A DNA stretch of 64,000 nucleotides from Gymnothorax reevesii (GCA_029721435.1 CM056574.1:74381501-74445500), one strand, 5' to 3'; shown: positions 39,045 through 49,077, numbered from the stretch's first letter. The notes: generated by a model from the letters alone, not told the origin. Numbers and translations are program-made.

Positions 39045-39549
39045 TGTTATGGCCCCCAATTTGTTATTAGATTTACAACGCAACAGCAACAGCAACAGCA
39101 AGGGATGACAGACACAGTTTAAAAAACTCAAACACATTTAATGAACAAAGACAATAACTAACAATAACCTACAACTAAATGACCAAGATTGAATAAAAAA
39201 AAAAACAGAAATATTTACAGTCCCTTTGGTGGGTTTCCTGGTGATGTGCTGGGTGAGGAAAAAGGCTCAAACACAGGCAAAAATCCACAAAAGAAACTTC
39301 ACAGGTCTTGAACAGAAATGACAGGTCTGGTCACACGTATCCTTCTTCTTGCAATTTCTCCTACGACTTTACTGTCTCAATTCTTCTCCTTATATACTCT
39401 TTTGCAGACCCCACCCACATTTAGACCTCTTTTTTTTACTTTTCGGGGACTTGCCCCAGACATGTCCAGGACATGTCTAAACATAGCTCCAGTCTGAGCT
39501 AAAAAAAAAAGGGAAATACTGCCATCCAGTGGCCTATATTCACATTACA
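39045..39549 (-). repeat. 3' LTR of the Gmr1-like element
   Basis: 505 bp, near-identical to 44672-45409 once the insertion there is removed. On the minus strand it starts TGTAATGTG and ends CATAACA. The last seven bases, CATAACA, are not seen at the inner end of the 5' LTR, which instead reads GGGGGCTCAAGGTCC. Confidence 0.9.
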
Positions 39550-39668
39550 CCTCCATTCCAAAAGGGAAAAATTTTGACTCATAAAGGCAAAATTTTTCTT
39601 TTCAATACAAAATGGTTAAGTGAACACTTGTCTATACATACATATCATACAATATTCAAATAAACACA

Positions 39669-39750
<82 letters not shown>
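39550..39750 (-). other. Polypurine tract and (TA)37 between pol and 3' LTR
   Basis: On the minus strand GGAATGGAGG lies directly before the 3' LTR and is the likely polypurine primer. Between it and the pol stop is an uninterrupted (TA)n tract of about 75 bp (39671-39745). Confidence 0.75.
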
Positions 39751-42717
39751 TCAAACACGGGATAAGCAATCAGCAATTACATTGTCTGTACCCTTCACAT
39801 GCTTAATTTCCAAGTCAAACTCCTGTAAAATCAAACTCCAATTCAACAATCTCCGATTCTTGTTTTTCATCTTACTCAAAAACATTAACGGATTGTGGTC
39901 AGTGTACACAATCATTGGCTTTTCCCCTGTACAAACATAAACCTCAAAGTGTTGTAAAGAAAGGACCAGAGCCAACAGTTCCTTCTCTATTGTGGAATAG
40001 TTCCTTTGGTGGCGATTGAACTTCCTGGAGAAGTATGCCACGGGATGCTCAATGTCATCAGAGTCACTTCTCTGTAGGAGCACAGATCCACAAGCTTGGT
40101 CGCTAGCATCGACCGCGATGGAGAACGGTTTGTTGAAGTCAGGAGATTTCAGCACGGGGAAGTGACACAGCAGAGACTTCAGGCAATCGAAGGCTCTCTG
40201 GCATGCATCATCCCAAGTGAACTTTACGCCTTTCTTCAGTTGGTTGGTTAGACTGAGAGCAATCTCAGCAAAGTTCTTGCAGAACTTGCGGTAGTACCCG
40301 ATCATTCCAAGGAAGCGGCGCAAAGCTTTTTTGTTGTGAGGAACTGGAGAGTCCATGATGGCTTGGACTTTAGCATTTATAGGTGCCACCTTACCCTGGC
40401 CTATGACGTAGCCAAGATAGGTGACAGTAGCACAACCAAAGTCACTCTTGTTCAGGTTAACAGTCAGGTTAGCCTGGGTCAGGCGCTGGAACAACGTCTC
40501 TACATCTTTTAGATGTTCTTCCCAGGAGTCACTCCATGTGATCAGGTCATCGATGTATGCACCCGTGTGTGGCAATCCGGCGATTGTAGACTGTATCATC
40601 CTTTGGAACGTGGCTGGGGCATTTTTCATGCCAAAGGGTAGGACTTTATACTGGTACAATCCAGATGTGGTAAAAGCAGAGATGCCCTTGGCCCTCTCAG
40701 TTAAAGGCACACACCAATAACCCTTCAATAAATCAATCTTGGTCAGAAACTTTGCTTGCCCTACTCTATCGATACAATCATCAATCCTAGGTATTGGAAA
40801 CACATCAGTTCTAGTTACAGCATTGACTTTGCGATAATTTGTACAGAATCTAGTACTTCCATCAGGTTTTGGAACTAGCACACAGGGTGAACTCCAATCG
40901 GAGTTGGAAGGTCTGATAATATCATGTTCTAACATGTACTCAACCTCTTTCTCAGCAATCTTTCTCTTTTCAGGATTCATCCGGTACGGATGCTGTTTTA
41001 TTGGTTTGGCATCACCAACATCTACATCATGAGAGGCTATAGAAACTGTTTTTGGAACATCAGGAAACAGATCCTCATAATTCTTGATCAACCTCTCAAA
41101 CTGATCTCTCTGTGAGGGTTCTAAGTGCTGGAGTTTTACATCAAGATTTTGCAACACTTCAGAATTTGACAATTTACATGAAAGAACTTCAGCTTTAATT
41201 CTAGGTTCATCATCTTGAAACTCCCCCTCATCTTCACAAATCTCGGCCATTGGAGAATCTGAAGTGACAGCTGCAACCCTAGCATTTCTGTCATGATAAG
41301 GCTTCAGCATGTTAATGTGACACAATTGTTTTGGTTTTCTCCTATCTGGAGTCTTCAGAATGTAATTGAGATCATTGAGTTTTGTCAGAATTTCATAAGG
41401 ACCATGAAATCTTGCCTGCAATGGATTGGACTGCAAGGGAAACAACACAAGGACCTTATCTCCTGGTTTAAACTCACGGCTTCTAGCCTTATGATCATAC
41501 CAAGTTTTCATTTTTCCCTGACTTGATTTCAAGTTCTCTTTGGCAAGGTCACAAGCTGCACGCAATCTTTCCTTGAACTTGCTAACATAGTCTAACAGAC
41601 TGATATGCGGCTCTTTCTCTTGCCATTGTTCACTCAATAATAGCAAAGGTCCTCTCACTTCATGACCAAAAACTAGCTCAAATGGACTGAATCCAGTAGA
41701 CTCCTGCACTGCTTCTCTAGCTGCAAACAACAGCAAATAAACACCTTCATCCCAGTCTTTCTCATGCTCATAACAATAAGTCCTCATCATTGTCTTGAGA
41801 GTGGAATGAAACCGCTCTAAGGCACCCTGACTTTCTGGATGATGGGCACTAGAAAGAATCTGCTTTGCACCTAGTTCATACACAACCTGCTGAAACAATC
41901 CTGAAGTGAAATTGCTACCCTGGTCTGACTGAATTTCCCTGGGAAGGCCAAACAACGTGAAGAACTTTATCAAAGCCTTTGATATTGCAGTTGCTTTGAT
42001 GTTACGTAGAGGTATGGCTTCGGGGAATCTGGTAGATGCACACATGATTGTCAACAAGTACTGATTTCCAGATCTAGTCTTGGGTAATGGACCAACACAA
42101 TCAACAATGACCTTAGAGAATGGCTCCCCAAATGCTGGGATAGGCTGCAATGGAGCTACAGGTGGGTCTAACTGGTGTTTTCTAACTACCTGACAAGTGT
42201 GACAGGTTTTGCAAAAGTTGGAAACGTCTTTCCGAAGCCCAGGCCAAAAGAAGTGTTTCATGATCTTATCAACAGTCTTGTTAACACCAAGATGACCTCC
42301 TAAAGGTAAACTATGAGCCATTGTTAAGATCTCATTCCTGTAGACCTTCGGAACAACAATTTGCCTGACCACTGCCCAATCTGCATTGGCAGGGATATCA
42401 GGAGGGCGCCACTTCCGCATCAAGACACCATCCTTGAGATAATACCCAACTGGAACTGCGTCTATTTCTTTATCAGGAAGGGCCCTCCTCTTTAGTACAC
42501 AAATTTCAGGATCATTAGTTTGCTCCTCAATCAACCGCTTTCTGGACAGAGACAAGTCTCCAGACACATCAGAATCACCAGACCCTTCCGGCTGGCTGAA
42601 TAGAGAACTGATAAAAGTATCTGATAAGTCCTCAAACGGAGAAACCATAGTAGGCCAATCAGAGTCATGAGGCGAACCACCTGAGTCCTGACAATTCAAT
42701 GTGCTGGACGGCACCAC
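39751..42717 (-). CDS. pol: Pol polyprotein: integrase, then RT, then RNase H (Gmr1 type)
   Basis: 988 codons open on the minus strand. Residue numbers are from the GTG at 42717; an upstream in-frame TAA separates it from the protease. Integrase: zinc-binding H135, H142, C172, C175; catalytic D206, D265 and E301; a GPY/F motif near 439. RT: catalytic YIDD at 721-724, preceded by LLKGYW and LPFGMKNAP. RNase H: D870, E913 region and D940. It ends at LSRV. In almost all Ty3/Gypsy elements integrase follows RNase H; here it precedes RT, as in Ty1/Copia and in the Gmr1 group. All catalytic residues checked are present. No chromodomain. The product would make and insert element DNA in the host nucleus. 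Low similarity of organisation to the chromovirus at 58940-64000 shows these are two independent lineages. Confidence 0.92.
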   Translation of the reverse strand: MVPSSTLNCQDSGGSPHDSDWPTMVSPFEDLSDTFISSLFSQPEGSGDSDVSGDLSLSRKRLIEEQTNDPEICVLKRRALPDKEIDAVPVGYYLKDGVLMRKWRPPDIPANADWAVVRQIVVPKVYRNEILTMAHSLPLGGHLGVNKTVDKIMKHFFWPGLRKDVSNFCKTCHTCQVVRKHQLDPPVAPLQPIPAFGEPFSKVIVDCVGPLPKTRSGNQYLLTIMCASTRFPEAIPLRNIKATAISKALIKFFTLFGLPREIQSDQGSNFTSGLFQQVVYELGAKQILSSAHHPESQGALERFHSTLKTMMRTYCYEHEKDWDEGVYLLLFAAREAVQESTGFSPFELVFGHEVRGPLLLLSEQWQEKEPHISLLDYVSKFKERLRAACDLAKENLKSSQGKMKTWYDHKARSREFKPGDKVLVLFPLQSNPLQARFHGPYEILTKLNDLNYILKTPDRRKPKQLCHINMLKPYHDRNARVAAVTSDSPMAEICEDEGEFQDDEPRIKAEVLSCKLSNSEVLQNLDVKLQHLEPSQRDQFERLIKNYEDLFPDVPKTVSIASHDVDVGDAKPIKQHPYRMNPEKRKIAEKEVEYMLEHDIIRPSNSDWSSPCVLVPKPDGSTRFCTNYRKVNAVTRTDVFPIPRIDDCIDRVGQAKFLTKIDLLKGYWCVPLTERAKGISAFTTSGLYQYKVLPFGMKNAPATFQRMIQSTIAGLPHTGAYIDDLITWSDSWEEHLKDVETLFQRLTQANLTVNLNKSDFGCATVTYLGYVIGQGKVAPINAKVQAIMDSPVPHNKKALRRFLGMIGYYRKFCKNFAEIALSLTNQLKKGVKFTWDDACQRAFDCLKSLLCHFPVLKSPDFNKPFSIAVDASDQACGSVLLQRSDSDDIEHPVAYFSRKFNRHQRNYSTIEKELLALVLSLQHFEVYVCTGEKPMIVYTDHNPLMFLSKMKNKNRRLLNWSLILQEFDLEIKHVKGTDNVIADCLSRV

Positions 42718-42726
42718 AACATCTTC

Positions 42727-43467
42727 TTAAGGCTTCTTGGCCATAGCACGAGTCACTGCGCAAGAAGGATACAGAGATGGGTCCTCATCCCCATCTTCAG
42801 TGCTCGGCTGTGAAGTAAGATGTACAGGGGGAACTACTTTGCCCCCAGCCAGGTCATTGCCTAGCAACAGAGAAACACCCTTTATAGGTAAACTTGACAT
42901 AAGTCCCACCTTTACCTGTCCTGTAACTAAATCTGACTTCAAGAATATAGAGCGCAGGGGTACAGATACAGTCCTCCCTTCAATACCTTGTACAAGTATG
43001 AAATCCCCTGAAGCGGTCTCATCACGTAACTCCAAGGAGTCCATCAACAAAAGTGACTGAGAAGCTCCGGTATCCCTTAAGATATATATGGGGACAGGAG
43101 TAGTATGCTCATTCAGAGCCACAAATCCCTCTGACACAAATGGAAGAAATTCCTCCCTCACAAAGTCAGCTGTATCAGGCTTTTTAGCCCCACAAGAAGC
43201 AGGCAATTTAGCAGATCGGTTATCTACTACAGGGGTTTCTAACCTTGTTTTCACAAAGGCATTTGGTTTGGTATCCTTTTCTTTTTCTTTCTTAGCTTTA
43301 AGGAACCAACAGTTAGTTGTAACATGACCAGATTTCTTGCAATAACTGCAAACTTGACCACTTTTGTCACTGTCAGCTTTCACACTTTGATCAGACCTGT
43401 TACTGGATTTCTGAGCACCATCACCAGATTTGTCTGTCTTTGGGTGAGGAATCTTGGGTATCACCAT
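42727..43467 (-). pseudogene. Gag C-terminal part: zinc knuckle plus aspartic protease
   Basis: 246 codons. A CCHC knuckle is visible (C-S-Y-C-K-K-S-G-H-V-T-T-N-C, CX2CX4HX4C) near residues 41-54. The protease active site is RDTGAS near residue 131, with a LLGNDLAGG stretch near the C-terminus. It ends at a TAA (42727-42729) that is in the same frame as pol, so one stop codon stands between protease and integrase. Upstream it is out of frame with the gag fragments. It could be read through in the active element or be a lesion. Called a pseudogene because the upstream gag is broken. Confidence 0.8.
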
Positions 43468-43517
43468 AACCCTTTTTCTGAAATTGGGACCATCTATTGT
43501 TACTGCTAGACTGAAAT

Positions 43518-43937
43518 TTAGACTTGTGTGAGAACATATTCATCTGCAAATTTGGCAGCTGATTGCAAATTCAGTGCTTGCTTCTCATTAAGGTAGGTCT
43601 TAACATCATCTTTAACACAGTTCTTGAATTCTTCAACTAACACCATCTCTTTTAGTGAGTTGAAATCATCCTTGACCTCCATAGAAGTACACCAGCGCTC
43701 AAAGCAAACCTTCTTCTCATTAGCAAATTCCACATAAGTCTGATTTTCAGATTTCTTCAGACCTCTGAATTTCTGTCGGTAAGCCTCTGTAACCAACTCA
43801 TAAGCTCTCAAAATAACCTTTTTGACAACCTCATAATCAGAGGAATCATCTGCAGACAAAGCCGAATAGGCTTGTTGAGCTTTACCCTTGAGGACAGTTT
43901 GCAACATCAGAGGCCAGTGTTCCTTTGGCACTGGCAA
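43518..43937 (-). pseudogene. gag: Gag middle part, SCAN-like domain
   Basis: About 135 residues of helical sequence with features of the SCAN-like capsid region of Gmr1/Gypsy Gag (KGKAQQAYSAL, YELVTEAYRQKFRGL, FANEKKVCFERW, ADEYVLTQ). The frame is offset from the N-terminal gag fragment, with the shift near 43945, and from the zinc-knuckle fragment, with frame changes between about 43530 and 43440. At least two indels separate the pieces. Confidence 0.75.
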
Positions 43938-44593
43938 CTCTTTGCTACCTTTTCAAAACACTGGAAATAGTTGTCAACATCCTTTTCCGAAAATGGAGGC
44001 ACCAATTTTACCTCCTGGCTAGCCCGAAATTTATTTTTAGTTTCAAATTTAATTTTTAGTTGCTCCATTTGGAGTCTTTCTTCTCTATCTAATTTCTCTA
44101 ATTCAAAATCTCTCTGTCTTGCAAATTTTTCTAACTCAAATTCTCTTTCTTTCTCTCTTTCTTCCCTTTCTTTCTCTCTTTCCTCCCTTTCTTTTTCTCT
44201 TTCCTCCCTTTCTTTCTCTTTTTCCTCCCTTTCTTTTTCTTTTTCCTCCCTTTCTTTTTTCTCTTCTCTTGCTAATTTTTCCAACACAAACTGCCTTTGT
44301 TTTTCTTTTTCCTCCCTTTCAATCTCTAGCATTTTTAATTTAAGTTCCATTCCTATATTTGGATTTTCCACTGGAAACTGTTCCAGATCTCCTGGTGCAA
44401 ACACATTTTCATCAATGTAATATTCAACTATCTCTCTAGCCAGTCTTGCTTTTCGCATGGCTGGTTTTACCTCTGTCAGCTCCAAATGTCTGCATATTTC
44501 CAACAGTTCTGTCTTTTTAAAAAACTTCAAAACCCCTACAGTTGGTGATGCCAAGAAATCATCCATTGCTGTTGTCAATATATATGTATTCAA
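43907..44593 (-). pseudogene. gag: Gag N-terminal part with coiled coil
   Basis: Starts MNTYILTTAMDDFLASP; the second Met is the likelier start. The first 70 residues resemble the SAP-like N-terminal region of such Gags (FFKKTELLEICRHLELTE). Residues of about 95-165 are an almost pure Glu/Lys/Arg heptad-like repeat (EREEKEKEREE), a predicted coiled coil encoded by a CTTTCTTTTTC-type microsatellite, which probably varies in length between copies. The frame ends shortly after FQCFEKVAK owing to a one-base shift. Confidence 0.75.
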
Positions 44594-44671
44594 TTAAAAT
44601 AATCAATTTTACAATTTGAAATGTTAGATTTTTAATAAATTACTCACAAAATGGTCTGTCCCGGACCTTGA

Positions 44672-45409
44672 GCCCCCAATTTGTTATTGTTATTAGATTT
44701 ACAACGCAACAGCAACAGCAACAGCAAGGGATGACAGACACAGTTTTAAAAACTCAAACACATTTAATGAACAAAGACAATAACTAACAATAACCTACAA
44801 CTAAATGACCAAGATTGAATAAACAAGTCGACATGGTCTACAACATCCCCCGCCAATCGTGCGCTTCTCATTTTCGAACTAAATCAAGGCCTTTATGGTC
44901 TGAAGCTACACACCAAATTTGGTTACTGTATCTGTAGTAGTTTCTGAGTAAAGCTGTCCCCTTTATCTCGGACGGACGGACGGACGCACACACGGACGCA
45001 CGGACGGACAGAGGTCAAACCTATATCCCCCTCCCACTTCATGTTGGCGGGGGATAAAAAAAACCAGAAATATTTACAGTCCCTTTGGTGGGTTTCCTGG
45101 TGATGTGCTGGGTGAGGAAAAAGGCTCAAACACAGGCAAAAATCCACAAAAGAAACATCACAGGTCTTGAACAGAAATGACAGGTCTGGTCACACGTATC
45201 CTTCTTCTTGCAATTTCTCCTACTACTTTACTGTCTCAATTCTTCTCCTTATACACTCTTTTGCAGACCCCACCCACATTTAGACCTCTTTTTTTTACTT
45301 TACGGGGACTTGCCCCAGACATGTCCAGGACATGTCTAAACATAGCTCCAGTCTGAGCTGAAAAAAAAAAGGTTAATACTGCCATCCAGTGGCCTATATT
45401 CACATTACA
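44672..45409 (-). repeat. 5' LTR of the Gmr1-like element, with an insertion
   Basis: Matches 39045-39549 but is longer by an insertion of about 232 bp (44824-45055) and by a 6-bp TTATTG repeat near 44685. Substitutions against the 3' LTR are few (for example near 45226, 45254 and 45303). No canonical primer-binding site beginning TGG is evident directly inside it. Confidence 0.88.
44824..45055. mobile_element. Short GGAC-rich element, copy 2, inside the 5' LTR
   Basis: Absent from the 3' LTR at the poly(A) site near 39195, so it arrived after the retrotransposon. It has ATCCCCCGCCAA (about 44847) and its inverted complement TTGGCGGGGGAT (45044-45055) near the ends, ACCAAATTTGGT in the middle and a (GGAC)n tract at 44970-45010. 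Same layout as 35130-35392. Confidence 0.75.
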
Positions 45410-46007
45410 GTGGCGATTTAAAAACAGCAGTTTCGTCTGCTCTCTTCCCAAACTTTTCTGCTCCTGTTATAATGGCTGTCTATGGGGCAGTAGGTCTGCG
45501 CTCCTGTCGCTTGAGGGGGCCGAGAGTCTCAAGACTTAATAGCTTTTCTTCCACACTGACATTTTTCAGGCCTGCACAAATTTTCCTATGTTTTGATGTA
45601 TAATTTGTTAGTGCACCTTTGAAATTGTGGCCGGGGGAGCGATTTTAAAAAAAAATTTCCCGAATCTTTTGTCTGCTGCTCTCACTCTAACGCCTAGAGT
45701 TGAGGAGTGCATTATGACATCATCACCCCAAAGTTCTACCCATTCATTTCAATGACAACGAAATTTCGTTGGAAAAACGCGAATACCGAACAAACAAAAC
45801 GAGATATCGTAATGATTTGAACAAGCCATCACGTTCAGATTGGCCTGGATGTCTCAGAGTTGGAACGGTGTCTCTATCTCGAAAGCCCTAGGACGAGTAG
45901 GGGGCCATGGAAATGAGTGAACGGAAGAAGAGGAATAAGCGGAATAAGAAAACTTAAGAAGATCAATGGTGTGCTTGCCTTGCAAGCAGTGCTCTGAGCA
46001 AGCACAC

Positions 46008-46056
46008 TAATAAGCGGAATAAGAAACTTAAGAAGCTCAATAGTGTGCTTGCCTTG
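46008..46056 (-). repeat. Second partial 5'-end module of the unit A/B family
   Basis: Plus strand GGAATAAGAAACTTAAGAAG, CTCAATAGTGTGCTTGCC repeats the adjacent 45930-45980 sequence. On the minus strand this is a module beginning within GGCAAGCACAC and leading to TTATTA, directly upstream of unit B, just like the tandem 5' modules in region 1. Confidence 0.55.
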
Positions 46057-47310
46057 TATGGATGTCACCTAACATATCCACCAGGTATTTAATAAAACTT
46101 CTGAAAAAAAAAATTCAAATCTGGTGCCATGTCAGAAATACCATGGAATGCCCCACAATCTGATTTTAAATGCATTCCATGCATTAAACTTTCACAATGT
46201 ACTAATATTCAATTTACCAAATTATTCAATCACCAACACTTTGACATAAGAAGTGTTGGTTAATTTAATAAATTAATGATTGCTTTGCTCCTCAACCAGT
46301 GAGTAACCATGCTTCCCTGCAAATGCAACCTATTCTTTTGAATGCTGAAAACATAATGATGAAGAAATAAAAAAAATTAGGTTGCACTGTTTAATAAATC
46401 CAAGAACGTGAGATGGAATGAACGGGAGATAATTTTTTTAATTATTATTAATTACATTTTTTCCATCCATACAATATCACTATTAAGTCTGTTGTGAATG
46501 TTAATCTTCAGGAATCTGTAATTAGTGCTTGCACACTCATGTTCTTCCATTTCTCTCTTTCTTAATTCATTCTCCAGTTTTTGTGCTAACTCACTAGTCC
46601 TACATACTTTAACCTGGCAACTTCATTCAAACTTCAAAAATAAGCTTGTTCTGAATCTTGTTACTTGTATTTATCTTCTTTATCTTTTATACTTTTTGAG
46701 TTATTAATTTTTATTTCAATATTTTTGTCCCAAATGGAACAATGCAACAGATTTCTCAAAATGTAGCCATTTTCAGTCATACTTTTAGCTAGAAATGTCA
46801 TTCAAACTGGAAAATGTTAAGCTAAGCTTGGATAATTTCTTTACCATTCAACTTTCTTTTAACATCTACATTTTTTTAATTCTAATGAATTTTTTTTACG
46901 ATTAATTCTAGGAACTTAGAGTGTGGTGACATCACGGCTAGAGTGGCGACCAGCTGCAAAACTGTCAAGAAGTCTTCTCTTACACTTGCTCTAACTCCCA
47001 TAGTTTTCACTCCACATACATATCTTTATATCCACGTTGTAGCAAAAGTTGTGCTGGTCACGAAAATGTAACTTTGGAAGCAATTGGATAAGCGGTTCAG
47101 GCAGTATGAGCTGAGAAGCGATGGGGCCGCTCACCGAAACTCCATTAACTCCAATGTTAAATGAGACAAGAAAATTCAGGTTGCGAAGGCTAAATGCACA
47201 GTTTTCTAACATGCTCGTGTTCCCATATTTTTGGCACAAGGAACACAATTTTGACATTTTTCTCACCAGACTCCTCTTTCGTATGGTGTCTCCATTTCGT
47301 AGATTGGATT
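46057..47310. other. AT-rich stretch with no recognisable gene
   Basis: The part at about 46600-46720 shares TCATTCAAACT and ACTTTTTGAGTTATTAA with 6850-6945. No coding signal. Probably another Helitron-like body fragment followed by unknown sequence. Confidence 0.5.
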
Positions 47311-47659
47311 TACAACCCCAATTCCGAAATAGTTGGGACAGAGTGTAAATTGTGAATAAAATCAAAACGCAATAACTTTCAAATCACACCAGCCAGTATT
47401 TTATTCACAATAGAACAGAGATAACATAGCAAATGTTGAAACAGAAATTTTACAATTTTATCCACAAAATTAGCTCATTTCAAATTTGATGGCTGCAACA
47501 GTTCTCAAAAAAGTTGGGACAGGGGTTTGTTTACCATGGTGGAGCATCCCCTCTTCTTTTTAACACAGAGTGGAGGCGTCTGGGCATTGAGGAGACAAGT
47601 TTCTTGAGTTAAGCCATTGAGATTTCATCCCATTCTTGTTTATTACTGGCTCCCAGCCG

Positions 47660-48433
47660 CTGGAGAGTTTTGGGTCTCCTTTGATGGACTTCTCGCTTAA
47701 TTATGTGCCAAATGTTCTCAATTGGTGAATTGGCCCTCTACTCACTCTGCCAGTTCAGCAGACGGACTCTTCTATGAAGCCAAGCTGTTGTAATAGCTGC
47801 AGTATGTGGTTTTGCATTGTAATGCTGAAATACACAAGGCCTTCCCTGGAATAGATGTCATCTGGAGGGGAGCAAATGTTGCTCAAAAACCTTTATAAAC
47901 CTTTCAGCATTCATGGTGCTTTTTAAAACATGCAAGTGTCTCACACCAAAGGCACCAATGCATCCCCACACCATCAGAGATGCTGGCTTTTGAACTGAAC
48001 GCTGATAACAGGAGGGGTGGTCTTTCTCCTCTTTAGCCCAGAGGACACAACACCCATGATTTCCAACAAGACTGTCAAATTTGGACTCGTCTGACCACAG
48101 GACACTTTGGCTCTTTGCTACAGTCCATTTTAAATGAGCCTTGGCCTCCAGAACACGGTGGCGCTCCTGGATCATGCTCAACAATGGCTTCATTTTTACA
48201 TGATAGAGTTTTAGGTGGCATCTGTAGATGGGACGGCAGACTGTGTTTACAGACAGTGGTTTCTTGAAGTACTCCTTAATTTCTTAAGTTCTCTGAATCT
48301 TTTGATGTCATGCACTGTCAGTGATGAGACCTTCAAAGCCCTTGCAATTTGACGTCGAGGAACATTGTTTTTAAAGTATTCCACAATTTTTTTACGCAAG
48401 CCTTAACAAGTTGGTGAGCCTCTGGCCATCTTT
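47660..48433 (-). pseudogene. Tc1-like transposase, degenerate
   Basis: Read on the minus strand, an N-terminal helix-turn-helix region (VPRRQIARALKVSSLTVHDI) is followed after indels by an open block at 47858-48193 that holds the first catalytic Asp (VLWSDESKF) and [11 protein letters not shown]. Further on, NAKPHTAA and SPIENIWHIIKRE are readable, with the third catalytic Glu in PIEN. The residue before NAKPH, normally the second catalytic Asp, reads Tyr. Stops and frame changes interrupt it, so it is inactive. Confidence 0.8.
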
Positions 48434-48493
48434 ACTTCTGAGAGACTCAGCCTCTCTAAGATATCCCTTTTAGAGCCAATCATGTCAAACACC

Positions 48494-49076
48494 TGTGGAA
48501 ACATTTTTTATTGATAAATTTAATTATTATTAATTGCTTATCCTTGCTTGCTCATATTCTGTTTTAGTTCACAACTTCATAGGCCTAGAGTGTGTGTGTG
48601 CTTACATATTTCTGATTTAGCAGGGGCCTGCATAACTGTACTAGTGTGTCATGACATGTAGCCTATCTAAAGTCATGACAACCTGAATCCCTGTACCAAG
48701 GGCAAGATGTTTTTCTCTTTCTCTAAGTTTGTGTGTTCATAGAAAGCTCCGGGATCCATAACAAGATAAGTTGGAGCCAGAGCTGAGAGAGAAGGCAGGT
48801 GCTCTCCTCCCTAACGAGATGTATGTGTGTATCCCTAGACAGCCTGACGCAGGTTGCGTGCGACGGCGAAGATACCAAATACCAGAGCACTTTCTAACTG
48901 TATCCTCCATTTTGACCTGAGCTTCTGTATGTGGGGATCCTTTTTTCTGCGGAAAAGAATAAACAATTTTGGCTTGGATATTAACTTCTCTGCCACCGAC
49001 TGATTTTTTCCTGAGTCGTCTGAGTTTCTCTTGTGAAGGTAATACTTGGAATATTAAAATCAAAATTCCTTTAACA
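48494..49076 (+). repeat. 5' LTR of the endogenous retrovirus
   Basis: 583 bp, TGTGGAAAC to CTTTAACA. It contains GAATAAACAATTTTGGC (about 48957), a probable polyadenylation signal, and a pyrimidine-rich second half. Its last 29 bp are repeated at 54598-54626. Confidence 0.75.
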
Positions 49077-49077
49077 T

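Larger units (their letters stand above)
39045..45409 (-). mobile_element. Gmr1-like Ty3/Gypsy LTR retrotransposon, 6.4 kb
   Basis: Two LTRs (39045-39549 and 44672-45409) flank gag and pol on the minus strand. The LTR termini are TGTTATG and CATTACA in plus orientation. The flanks carry a 4-bp duplication GTGG (39041-39044, 45410-45413), and the empty site can be read in unit A. The LTRs differ at only a handful of positions apart from one insertion and a 6-bp repeat, so the insertion is recent. The pol order is protease, integrase, RT, RNase H, known for the Gmr1 group of Ty3/Gypsy elements in deuterostomes. Gag is frameshifted, so this copy is probably not autonomous. Confidence 0.9.
37575..46007 (-). 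mobile_element. Helitron-like unit B (minus strand), interrupted by the Gmr1-like element
   Basis: The minus-strand 3' end is at 37575 (CTAG 37575-37578, hairpin GCATTTCCGCTGAGGAAATGC ends at 37602 and is 21 bases long, GTGTGCTTGCTC on the plus strand at 37606-37617). The minus-strand 5' end is at 46007, where the plus strand reads GAGCAAGCACAC (45996-46007). The 5' and subterminal 3' 12-mers are inverted complements. Removing 39045-45413 leaves a unit of about 2.1 kb that lines up with unit A. It follows unit A head to tail. Confidence 0.6.

Noticed and set aside
43971..44420. Plus-strand 149-codon Ser/Leu/Phe-rich frame
   Set aside because: It is the antisense of the Glu/Lys/Arg coiled coil in Gag.
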